Below are positions 1 through 5,698 of a stretch of DNA of 12,544 nucleotides, in pieces. Within the stretch, counting starts at the first letter, position 1. The number at the start of each line of letters is the position of its first letter. The position numbers and the translations under genes are program-made. Under the pieces are notes generated by a model that had not been told where the DNA came from, searched no databases, and saw only the letters and a program-made list of their open reading frames with translations. The DNA comes from a bacterium (GTDB lineage Bacteria; Bipolaricaulota; Bipolaricaulia; UBA7950; UBA9294). Location: positions 1 through 12,544 of the forward strand of contig DAOVHV010000012.1 in the NCBI GenBank assembly GCA_030671645.1, given 5' to 3'.

Positions 1-267
1 CAACGGATGATGCGATGTCTGGCGATGCCGGAAGATCCAGGCATAGGGAGACCAGACCCAGCGCAGCGCTCCCCAACGATAGAAGGCGGCGCTTTTGGAC
101 AAATCGAGATCCGGACTCATCCAAAACATGGAAAATAAGTATGATCCAAGGAATAGAAGCGCCTGCGGAATCATGATCCATTCTCTCAGCACAAACAGAA
201 CCGAAAGCCCTATCCACAAAACCAGGACTATGGATTCGATTTTGAGATGCGATTTTCCTGATGGCAT
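1..267 (-). CDS. DUF2227-like membrane protein, N-terminal part only
   Basis: Reading the minus strand from the ATG at 267 to the window edge gives 89 codons without a stop; the C-terminus lies beyond base 1. The protein opens MPSGKSHLKIE, followed by hydrophobic segments at about residues 12-27 and 31-49. It then has MSPDLDL (50-56) and SAAFYRWGALRWVWSPYAW (59-77), followed by a His/Arg-rich stretch (FRHRQTSHH). A start of the form M-x-S-G-K-x-H, a P-D-L-D-L motif and a YxRWGxLRWxWxPY segment are what I recall of DUF2227, an uncharacterised putative metal-binding membrane family. The function is unknown. The gene is transcribed away from groES, and no convincing promoter for it was seen. The family call is from memory and the missing C-terminus limits it. 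Confidence 0.7.
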   Translation of the reverse strand, partial: MPSGKSHLKIESIVLVLWIGLSVLFVLREWIMIPQALLFLGSYLFSMFWMSPDLDLSKSAAFYRWGALRWVWSPYAWIFRHRQTSHHPL

Positions 268-314
268 GGAGATCTTCGTTACAGTAGCTGATTGTGATCC
301 GTTCTACAATTACC

Positions 315-343
315 TTGACGGCCCAAGGGAGTGGGGTTACAAT
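315..343 (+). promoter_or_regulatory. sigma70-type promoter of groES-groEL
   Basis: The -35 box TTGACG (315-320) and -10 box TACAAT (338-343) are separated by exactly 17 bases, and each differs from consensus at one position. Transcription should begin near 350, inside the CIRCE-like element and about 49 bases before the groES ATG. Confidence 0.85.
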
Positions 344-346
344 CAG

Positions 347-373
347 TTAGCAAACTGCAAGTTCAAGTGCTAA
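347..373 (+). promoter_or_regulatory. CIRCE-like operator (HrcA binding site)
   Basis: TTAGCAAAC (347-355), nine bases, then AAGTGCTAA (365-373). The CIRCE consensus is TTAGCACTC-N9-GAGTGCTAA. Here the left arm matches 7 of 9 positions, the right arm 8 of 9, and the spacer length is exact. It begins 3 bases after the -10 box and covers the predicted transcription start, a typical place for HrcA repression. HrcA itself is not in the window. Confidence 0.87.
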
Positions 374-398
374 TGAACATGACAAGAGGAGGTCCACC

Positions 399-671
399 AT
401 GACGATCAAACCGTTGGGAAAGCGCATTCTCGCCAAGAAGATCGAGCCTGAAAACCGGACATCGACTGGAGGCATCGTTCTTCCCGACAACGTCAAAAGC
501 GAGAAGGGCGTTCGAGCCAAAGTGCTCGCCATCGGAACGGATGAGAAAATCGAGGTCAAGGTTGGCGACGAGGTCATCGTTGGAACTTTCGCCGGCACTG
601 AGATCGAACAGGACAAGGACAAGCTGATTCTGGTCAAGGAATCCGACGTTCTGGCTATCGTAGAGAATTAA
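399..671 (+). CDS. groES: Co-chaperonin GroES (Cpn10)
   Basis: This is the 90-residue lid protein that, as a heptamer, caps the GroEL ring and closes the folding chamber in the cytoplasm. The sequence shows the family N-terminus (KPLGKRILAKKIE, 4-16) and the GroEL-binding mobile loop with its TSTGGIVLPDN motif (21-31). Next come the KVLAIG strand and VGDEVIVGTFAGTEIE, and the C-terminus is KLILVKESDVLAIVEN. The length is slightly below the usual 94-97. The ATG at 399 is set by a strong ribosome binding site, AGAGGAGGT (385-393), five bases upstream. It is the first gene of a two-gene operon, 13 bases before groEL, under the promoter and CIRCE-like operator described separately. No oddities were seen. 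Confidence 0.97.
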   Translation: MTIKPLGKRILAKKIEPENRTSTGGIVLPDNVKSEKGVRAKVLAIGTDEKIEVKVGDEVIVGTFAGTEIEQDKDKLILVKESDVLAIVEN

Positions 672-684
672 GGGGGATTGCAAA

Positions 685-2304
685 ATGGCAAAAGAAGTCA
701 TTTTTGGCGAAGAAGCCCGCCGTAAGATGAAGGTAGGCATCGACAAACTGGCCGACGCCGTACGAATCACGCTTGGGCCACGGGGTCGAAACGTCATCAT
801 CGACAAGAAGTTCGGCAGTCCCGACATCACCAATGACGGTGTCACGATTGCCCAAGAGCAGGAATACAAAGACGTATTCGAAAACATGGGTGCGCAGCTG
901 GTCAAGGAAGTTGCCTCCAAGACGAACGACATTGCCGGAGACGGCACCACTACGGCCACCATTCTCGCTCATTCCATGATCGAAGAGGGATTCAAGAACC
1001 TGGCCGCCGGCGCCAATCCGATGGAACTCAAGCGCGGACTTGAGAAGGGCGCCAACGCCGTGGTCGACGAACTCAAGAAGATGAGCCGTGCACTGAAGAC
1101 CAAGGATGAGACGGCTCAGGTCGCCACCATTTCCGCCAACGACGAGTCCATCGGCTCAATCATCGCCGACGCCATGGAAGCTGTTGGAGACGACGGCGTC
1201 ATCACGGTCGAAGACTCCGATACCATCGACACCAACTACGAAGTCGTCGAGGGTATGCAGTTCGACCGCGAATACATCTCGCCTTATTTCGTCACCGACC
1301 CCAAGAAGATGGAAGTCCTGCTCGAAAAGCCGCTCGTTCTGGTCACGGACCAGGAACTCAAGTCCGCTCAGGACCTGGTTCCCCTTCTCGAGAAGGTCGT
1401 TCAGACAGGCAAGCCGTTTCTAATGATCGCCAAGGACGTCACCGGCGAGGCCCTCACCACACTGGTTCTCAACAAATTGAAGGGCACACTTTCCAGCTGC
1501 GCAGTCAAGGCCCCCGGATTCGGAGACCGCCGCAAAGCCATGCTGGAAGACATCGCCGTCCTTACCGGCGGAACCGTAGTGGCTGAAGACGCCGGCATGC
1601 AGATCAAGGACACCACACTTGACATGCTCGGTACCGCCGAAACGATCAAGATCGACAACAGCGACACCACCATCATCGGCGGCAAGGGCAAGCCCGAAGC
1701 CATCCACGGCCGCGTGGAGCAGATCGAAGCTCAGATCGAAACCACTGATTCTGACTATGATCGCGAGAAGCTCGAAGAGCGCAAGGCCAAGCTGGCCGGC
1801 GGTGTCGCCGTCATCAAGGTCGGAGCTCCTACGGAAACCGAGCTTTCCGAGAAGAAGCACCGCATGGAAGACGCGCTGGAAGCCACCAAGGCCGCTGTCG
1901 ACGAAGGCATCTTGCCTGGCGGCGGCGTCGCCCTGCTAAATGCTGCCAAAGCTCTTGAAGGCCTCAAGCTCAAGGGCGACGAAGCCGTCGGCCTAGCCAT
2001 TCTGGTGCGATCCCTCGAGGCGCCCATTCGCCAGCTGTCGTTGAACGCTGGATTCGAAGGAGCCATCGTAGTAGGCAAGGTCCGCGAGCAGAAAGCGGGC
2101 GTCGGATTCGACGTCGTAGCTGAGGAATACCGAGACATGTTCGACGCCGGAATCATCGACCCGACCAAGGTCACGCGTGCGGCGCTTCTGAACGCCGTCT
2201 CCATCGCCGGCATGTTGCTGACCACAGATGCACTCGTCGCCGAAATCAAGGAAGACGAGGCTCCTCCTATGGGTCCCCCGATGCCGGGAGGTATGCCATA
2301 CTAG
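685..2304 (+). CDS. groEL: Chaperonin GroEL (Cpn60, HSP60)
   Basis: This 539-residue ATP-dependent chaperonin forms the double heptameric ring that folds substrate proteins together with GroES. Visible hallmarks are TLGPRGRNV (29-37), D51 in NDGVTI, the ATP-binding GDGTTT (85-90, with D86 equivalent to E. coli D87), and the catalytic Asp D396 in MEDAL (394-398). The chaperonin signature AAVDEGILPGGG is at 403-414, and the Gly/Met/Pro-rich tail ends PMPGGMPY. Length is normal for the family. The ribosome binding site AGGGGGA lies just upstream of the ATG. Around residues 56-63 it reads AQEQEYKD where most bacterial GroELs have A(K/R)EIELED, a small divergence just before FENMGAQ. It is co-transcribed with groES and followed by an intrinsic terminator. 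Confidence 0.98.
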   Translation: MAKEVIFGEEARRKMKVGIDKLADAVRITLGPRGRNVIIDKKFGSPDITNDGVTIAQEQEYKDVFENMGAQLVKEVASKTNDIAGDGTTTATILAHSMIEEGFKNLAAGANPMELKRGLEKGANAVVDELKKMSRALKTKDETAQVATISANDESIGSIIADAMEAVGDDGVITVEDSDTIDTNYEVVEGMQFDREYISPYFVTDPKKMEVLLEKPLVLVTDQELKSAQDLVPLLEKVVQTGKPFLMIAKDVTGEALTTLVLNKLKGTLSSCAVKAPGFGDRRKAMLEDIAVLTGGTVVAEDAGMQIKDTTLDMLGTAETIKIDNSDTTIIGGKGKPEAIHGRVEQIEAQIETTDSDYDREKLEERKAKLAGGVAVIKVGAPTETELSEKKHRMEDALEATKAAVDEGILPGGGVALLNAAKALEGLKLKGDEAVGLAILVRSLEAPIRQLSLNAGFEGAIVVGKVREQKAGVGFDVVAEEYRDMFDAGIIDPTKVTRAALLNAVSIAGMLLTTDALVAEIKEDEAPPMGPPMPGGMPY

Positions 2305-2334
2305 GCTAGCACGCTAGACTAAGACTTTTCCTTC

Positions 2335-2376
2335 CCCTCCTGCTTGACTATCATCGAGCAGGAGGGTTTCTCTTTT
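2335..2376 (+). terminator. Intrinsic terminator of groES-groEL
   Basis: CCCTCCTGCT (2335-2344) and AGCAGGAGGG (2357-2366) form a perfect 10-bp stem with a 12-base loop, followed by the T-rich tract TTTCTCTTTT (2367-2376). It lies 30 bases past the groEL stop. The 3' arm also contains AGGAGGG, which is the only good ribosome binding site for the next gene. Confidence 0.88.
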
Positions 2377-2379
2377 GGC

Positions 2380-3249
2380 ATGAGCAGACGATTAGGATTG
2401 GCTCTTGGTGGTGGCGGCGCCCGCGGGTTAGCGCATCTGGGCGTGCTCATCGGATTGGAAGACGCCGGCATTCCTATCTCCATGATCGCTGGGACCAGCA
2501 TGGGCGCAGTCATGGGAGCCGCCAAAGCCATCGGCGCTGATCTCCAACTGGTTGCCAAGGTGCTGGAATCCCTCGATCTGAACAATATGCTGCAAGTGAC
2601 CGACAGCACGGTCCGCGAACTGCAGAAGATCCTCGGCCGCAGCATGGTGGAATACGTACGTGGATCGACTTGGCGAGAAGAAGATGCGCGCCCGCACGAT
2701 TTGGCGCGCTTGCGTGAGCTGTTCCGCATGCTCACTGCGGGAAAGAGCTTCAGCGACGCCGAGATCCCGTTCGCCGCCGTGGCGGCCGATCTGGAGACCG
2801 GAGATCGCGTCGTTCTTCGAGAAGGTCCTCTCTACGAGGCGGTGGCTGCCAGCACTTCGGTTCCCGGTGTGTTTTCACCCGTTGCACACGATAATCAATA
2901 CCTCATCGACGGCGGTGTGGTCGACAAGCTGCCGGTTGACGTAGTCATCGATATGGGTGCCGAAGCCGTCGTAGCCGTGGACACAGGTGCTCCAATGGAT
3001 CGAGAGATCACGACTTGCTTGGACGCCCTCTTGCAGACTCAACGTGTGACATCGAACCAACTAACGAATCTGCAGCTGGTGTACGCCGCCGAGCGGCTGG
3101 ATGGCGAGTTAATCGTGATTCAGCCCGATGTAGGCTGGATACGGATGTTCGCCTTCGAGCACACTCAGTACGCGATCCAGGCAGGCAAGGAAGCTGTTCA
3201 AGCCCACCTGGATGCGATCATAGAACTCGCTGGGCTCGACACCGCGTAA
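2380..3249 (+). CDS. Patatin-like phospholipase (RssA/NTE-type)
   Basis: This 289-residue predicted Ser-Asp lipid acyl hydrolase shows the full set of patatin motifs. These are the oxyanion-hole loop GGGGARG (10-16), the nucleophile elbow GTSMG with Ser40 (38-42), SVPGVFSP (160-167) and the catalytic Asp177 in DGG (177-179). No signal peptide or membrane segment is visible, so it is probably cytoplasmic or membrane-peripheral. The start is the ATG at 2380, which begins MSRRLGLALGGGGARG as is usual for the family. An in-frame TTG at 2344 would add 12 residues encoded inside the groEL terminator hairpin and is unlikely. The ribosome binding site AGGAGGG (2360-2366) is 13 bases from the ATG, longer than ideal. 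The substrate cannot be predicted. The gene converges on the lamin-tail gene with one base between stop codons. Confidence 0.93.
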   Translation: MSRRLGLALGGGGARGLAHLGVLIGLEDAGIPISMIAGTSMGAVMGAAKAIGADLQLVAKVLESLDLNNMLQVTDSTVRELQKILGRSMVEYVRGSTWREEDARPHDLARLRELFRMLTAGKSFSDAEIPFAAVAADLETGDRVVLREGPLYEAVAASTSVPGVFSPVAHDNQYLIDGGVVDKLPVDVVIDMGAEAVVAVDTGAPMDREITTCLDALLQTQRVTSNQLTNLQLVYAAERLDGELIVIQPDVGWIRMFAFEHTQYAIQAGKEAVQAHLDAIIELAGLDTA

Positions 3250-3250
3250 G

Positions 3251-4168
3251 CTACTTGGTTTCGTTTGCGATTTCGAACACAGGGCTCACAGCCTCGCCGA
3301 AGTAGCCTTCCAGATCCAGTGCACGGATTTTCAGCAAGTACTTCTCTCCTGTAGCAAATGCCGTCGTGTCCCAGGCAAAGGATCCAGTGTTGACAATGTT
3401 CTCGATCATAACGACCCAGTCATCGCCTTCATTAACCGAGACAAAGATGGCAATCGAAAGCGCGGAATCCGTGCCGTTGGGATCGTTGGCGACCCAGGAA
3501 ACCAGTTCAGTTCCGGAGAGAATGCCTCCCTCTTCATTGGGATGGATCAATTCAACGAGTGGAGCCCATTGCGCTAGAATTTCAGTGGAGTTCGGCTGCC
3601 CCGGAGTACCATTTAAGGGATTCCCGTCAGCATCCAAGCCGTTTCGAATAATGCCGTTGTTGTCCGTCCATCCGCCCAGGCTGGTTCGTTCCATGGTGCA
3701 ATAGGGCGGCTCTCCGCCCCCTGCACTTCCGGCCGGCCAGCCTATTGTTTCCAGTAGCACTACCGAATCGACTACCACACCCTCTGGGTCTCGCAACTCG
3801 ATCAGAATTCCGGAATTCGACAACAGCCCTTTGTACAGGATGTCAGCCGTGATATCGGAAATCGAGTCGTCATCGGTGCGTTCGAGAAGCAAGAACGCAC
3901 CCGCCTTCAAAATGATCGTTCTGGTTTCGATCGTATCCTCACCGACTTCGGCAAGTGGAACGACCGTGTCTCCAAAAGCAAGGTGCCATCCGGCCAGATC
4001 AATCGCTAGATCGCCCTGATTTTGCAGCTCAATCCACTCGTCAGCGGAACTGGCCGCCGTTCCGGCCCAAGCGACTTCCGAGATGACAAGATCACTCCCT
4101 AGACAAGCTAATCCTCCGACCAGTAGACCAATGCTCATACATAACATCGCCCACGCAACCCTCTTCAT
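3251..4168 (-). CDS. Exported lamin-tail-domain (LTD) protein
   Basis: This 305-residue exported protein has a hydrophobic signal segment at about residues 3-22 (MLCMSIGLLVGGLAC). The Cys22 context, GGLAC, is a poor lipobox because Gly rather than Leu is at -3, so lipoprotein status is unclear. Residues ~26-195 look like a lamin-tail domain: ISEVAWAGT (29-37), DEWIELQN (43-50), GWHLAF (60-65), GWPAG (143-147), MERTS (159-163) and the closing GTPGQPN (187-193). Residues ~203-302 form a second predicted beta-sandwich of the kind that often follows LTDs (SWVANDPNG, NEGDDWVVM, NTGSFAWDTT, YLLKIRALD). Bacterial LTD proteins are extracellular or surface-bound, and their binding partners are mostly unknown. 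The ATG at 4168 is set by the ribosome binding site AAGGAGG (4176-4182 on the minus strand). It is a single-gene unit with its own promoter. Confidence 0.88.
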   Translation of the reverse strand: MKRVAWAMLCMSIGLLVGGLACLGSDLVISEVAWAGTAASSADEWIELQNQGDLAIDLAGWHLAFGDTVVPLAEVGEDTIETRTIILKAGAFLLLERTDDDSISDITADILYKGLLSNSGILIELRDPEGVVVDSVVLLETIGWPAGSAGGGEPPYCTMERTSLGGWTDNNGIIRNGLDADGNPLNGTPGQPNSTEILAQWAPLVELIHPNEEGGILSGTELVSWVANDPNGTDSALSIAIFVSVNEGDDWVVMIENIVNTGSFAWDTTAFATGEKYLLKIRALDLEGYFGEAVSPVFEIANETK

Positions 4169-4208
4169 AGTCGTTCCTCCTTATTCATTCTCCTGTGTTT
4201 CCCTTTTT

Positions 4209-4230
4209 TGTACTTCCATGATATGTACTT
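4209..4230. repeat. Direct repeat TGTACTT x2 overlapping the LTD-gene -10 box
   Basis: TGTACTT occurs at 4209-4215 and again at 4224-4230, a 15-base period, and each copy contains a GTAC palindrome. The copies bracket the -10 box (4218-4223) of the minus-strand promoter. This could be a regulator site, but the copies are short and it may be chance. Confidence 0.35.
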
Positions 4231-4245
4231 TTCCGCTTTTGTCAA
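4218..4245 (-). promoter_or_regulatory. sigma70-type promoter of the LTD gene
   Basis: On the minus strand, a perfect -35 TTGACA (4245-4240) is followed by 16 bases and then the -10 TATCAT (4223-4218), one mismatch from consensus. The predicted start of transcription is near 4211, giving a leader of about 43 bases that carries a strong AAGGAGG site. This looks like the strongest promoter in the window. Confidence 0.82.
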
Positions 4246-4252
4246 CCTATGT

Positions 4253-4280
4253 TTGTGTTCGCCGATTTCCCGCTTAGAAT
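4253..4280 (+). promoter_or_regulatory. Probable promoter of the bacillithiol operon
   Basis: The -10 box TAGAAT (4275-4280, one mismatch) has TTGTGT (4253-4258) 16 bases upstream as a weak -35. It is the best candidate for driving the genes from 4311 to 9111 and lies back-to-back with the LTD-gene promoter. The weak -35 suggests low constitutive output or an activator, which is inference. Confidence 0.5.
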
Positions 4281-4310
4281 CATTACGCTGGAATTCGAAA
4301 GGAGTCTTTG

Positions 4311-4949
4311 TTGATCAAAACATTCCAAACCGGTGGAAACAAGAATCTCGGCTATCTGATCGCAGACGATGCCACAGAAAGGGCCGTCGTTATCGATCCG
4401 TCGTACGACCCGACTGCCATCGCAGCATTCGCATCCGCCAACGGCTACGAAGTGGTCTATGTCTTTAATACTCACGATCATCACGACCACACCAACGGCA
4501 ATGAGACCTTCGAGGCGGCCACGGGCGTCCGTGCCTTGAAATTCGGCGATCTCGATGCGAAGACCGGCCTAACAGTCGCTGACGGAGTGACATTCCCTCT
4601 TGGCGATGCGACAATCAGGATCATTCACACACCCGGACATACTCCGGAGTCCATCTGCTTGCTCATCGATGGAGCACTGTTCACCGGCGATACCCTGTTC
4701 GTCGGCAAAGTGGGAGGAACAGATTTGGAAGACGGAGCAAGAACCGAGTACGCCTCGCTTCACGAGAAGCTGCTGATCTTGCCCGGTGATACCCGCGTCT
4801 ATCCAGGTCACGACGTCGGCGTCACGCAGAAATCGACTATCCGGCATGAGCGGGATACGAATCCGTTTCTTCTCAGACCAGACGTCGAGTCGTTTGTCGA
4901 ACTCAAGGTAAACTGGGCCGAGTACAAGAAGGAGCACGGAATCGAGTGA
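4311..4949 (+). CDS. MBL-fold hydrolase, glyoxalase II/ETHE1-like
   Basis: This 212-residue metallo-beta-lactamase-fold enzyme has all the metal ligands of the glyoxalase II group. They are HxHxDH at 55-60 (H55, H57, D59, H60), H110 in HTPGHT (106-111), D127 in GDTLF (126-130) and H167 in YPGHD (164-168). The end, STIRHERDTNPFL followed by NWAEYKKEHGIE, is typical of small bacterial relatives that lack the full glutathione-binding domain of true glyoxalase II. The GRTD motif usual in glyoxalase II and persulfide dioxygenases is replaced by GGTD (135-138). It leads the bacillithiol operon, so a BSH thioester or BSH persulfide is a plausible substrate (inference). TTG codons at 4308 and 4311 are both possible starts; AAAGGAG (4298-4304) is better spaced for 4311. 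The stop overlaps the next gene by 4 bases. Confidence 0.92.
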   Translation: MIKTFQTGGNKNLGYLIADDATERAVVIDPSYDPTAIAAFASANGYEVVYVFNTHDHHDHTNGNETFEAATGVRALKFGDLDAKTGLTVADGVTFPLGDATIRIIHTPGHTPESICLLIDGALFTGDTLFVGKVGGTDLEDGARTEYASLHEKLLILPGDTRVYPGHDVGVTQKSTIRHERDTNPFLLRPDVESFVELKVNWAEYKKEHGIE

Positions 4950-5698
4950 CTGCCTGGTATGAGAACACGTTCGGACGCGACTACTTGTCCCTGTATCCAC
5001 ATCGCAATGACGAGGAAGCAGAACGAGATGTCAGCAGTATTCTTCGGCTGATCGATCCACTCCGAGGCGAGCCTCTGCTCGACCTTTGTTGCGGCGCGGG
5101 CCGCCATCTGGTTGCCTTGCGTCACACCGGTTTCACCCACTTGACCGGATTGGATCTATCGAAGGATCTTCTCGCCGAGGCCCGAGCACGGCTCGACGCC
5201 GAATCCATGCTGGACATCCAATTGATACAGGCCGACATGCGCGAGATTCCCGGAAGCGATCTCTATAGCACGATTGTCTCGCTGTTCACATCCTTCGGCT
5301 ACTTCGAACACGACAGTGAGAATGAGCGCGTGCTGCAATCGGCGTATCGAGCGCTGGCTCACGGTGGCACATTCCTGCTCGACACGCTGAACCGTGCCTA
5401 CGTGATGGCGAGCCTGGTTCCCCATGAGGAGAAGGAGTTGAACGGAAAGCGAACGATCATTCACCGGCACATCACGAGCGATGGACTGCGAGTGGAAAAG
5501 GAAACCCGCATCACGCAGCCAGGATCACCTGAAACAACCTATCGAGAATCCGTCCGCATGTACAAGAAAACGGAAATAGAGCAGATGCTTCGCGAGATCG
5601 GTTTCATCAACCCGCGTTTCTATGGCGATCTCATGGGACAAGCCTTCTCGGATAAGAGCCCGCGCATGGTGTTTGTTGCACCCAAGGCGGCAAGATGA
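4946..5698 (+). CDS. SAM-dependent methyltransferase, candidate N-methyl-bacillithiol synthase
   Basis: This 250-residue class I methyltransferase has a Rossmann fold with motif I LDLCCGAGRH (45-54), an acidic residue after strand 2 (D70 in GLDLS), QADMRE (95-100), LFTSFGYF (113-120), GGTFLLDTLNR (140-150) and a C-terminal MVFVAPK strand. The first 25 residues (WYENTFGRDYLSLYPHR) are the conserved head of this subgroup. It starts at GTG 4946 with a 4-base overlap on the hydrolase stop, and its own stop overlaps bshC by 4 bases (ATGA), so the three are translationally coupled. From memory, in Chlorobaculum tepidum a SAM methyltransferase (CT1040, NmbA) N-methylates bacillithiol. The position next to bshC makes the same role likely here, but I cannot align the two. 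Other small-molecule substrates remain possible. Confidence 0.93.
   Translation: MTAWYENTFGRDYLSLYPHRNDEEAERDVSSILRLIDPLRGEPLLDLCCGAGRHLVALRHTGFTHLTGLDLSKDLLAEARARLDAESMLDIQLIQADMREIPGSDLYSTIVSLFTSFGYFEHDSENERVLQSAYRALAHGGTFLLDTLNRAYVMASLVPHEEKELNGKRTIIHRHITSDGLRVEKETRITQPGSPETTYRESVRMYKKTEIEQMLREIGFINPRFYGDLMGQAFSDKSPRMVFVAPKAAR

Noticed and set aside
95..373. 92-codon open frame on the plus strand
   Set aside because: It runs opposite the DUF2227-like gene and through the groES promoter and CIRCE-like element, and its product resembles nothing known.
363..962. 199-codon open frame on the minus strand
   Set aside because: It lies antisense to groES and groEL, has no ribosome binding site or recognisable protein, and is the kind of open frame produced opposite GC-rich coding sequence.
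1420..1860. 146-codon open frame on the minus strand inside groEL
   Set aside because: It is the antisense of a fully conserved groEL region, with no start signals.
1755..2249. 164-codon open frame on the minus strand inside groEL
   Set aside because: Same situation: low-complexity Ser/Ala/Arg-rich product, antisense to conserved groEL.
2305..2322. CTAG/GCTAGC repeats just after the groEL stop
   Set aside because: CTAG is self-complementary and the repeats are only 4-6 bases; the real terminator is the 10-bp stem at 2335-2366.
3251..4168. Lipoprotein call for the lamin-tail protein
   Set aside because: The sequence before Cys22 is GGLA; the -3 position is Gly rather than Leu/Val/Ile, so it does not meet the lipobox pattern well enough to assert.
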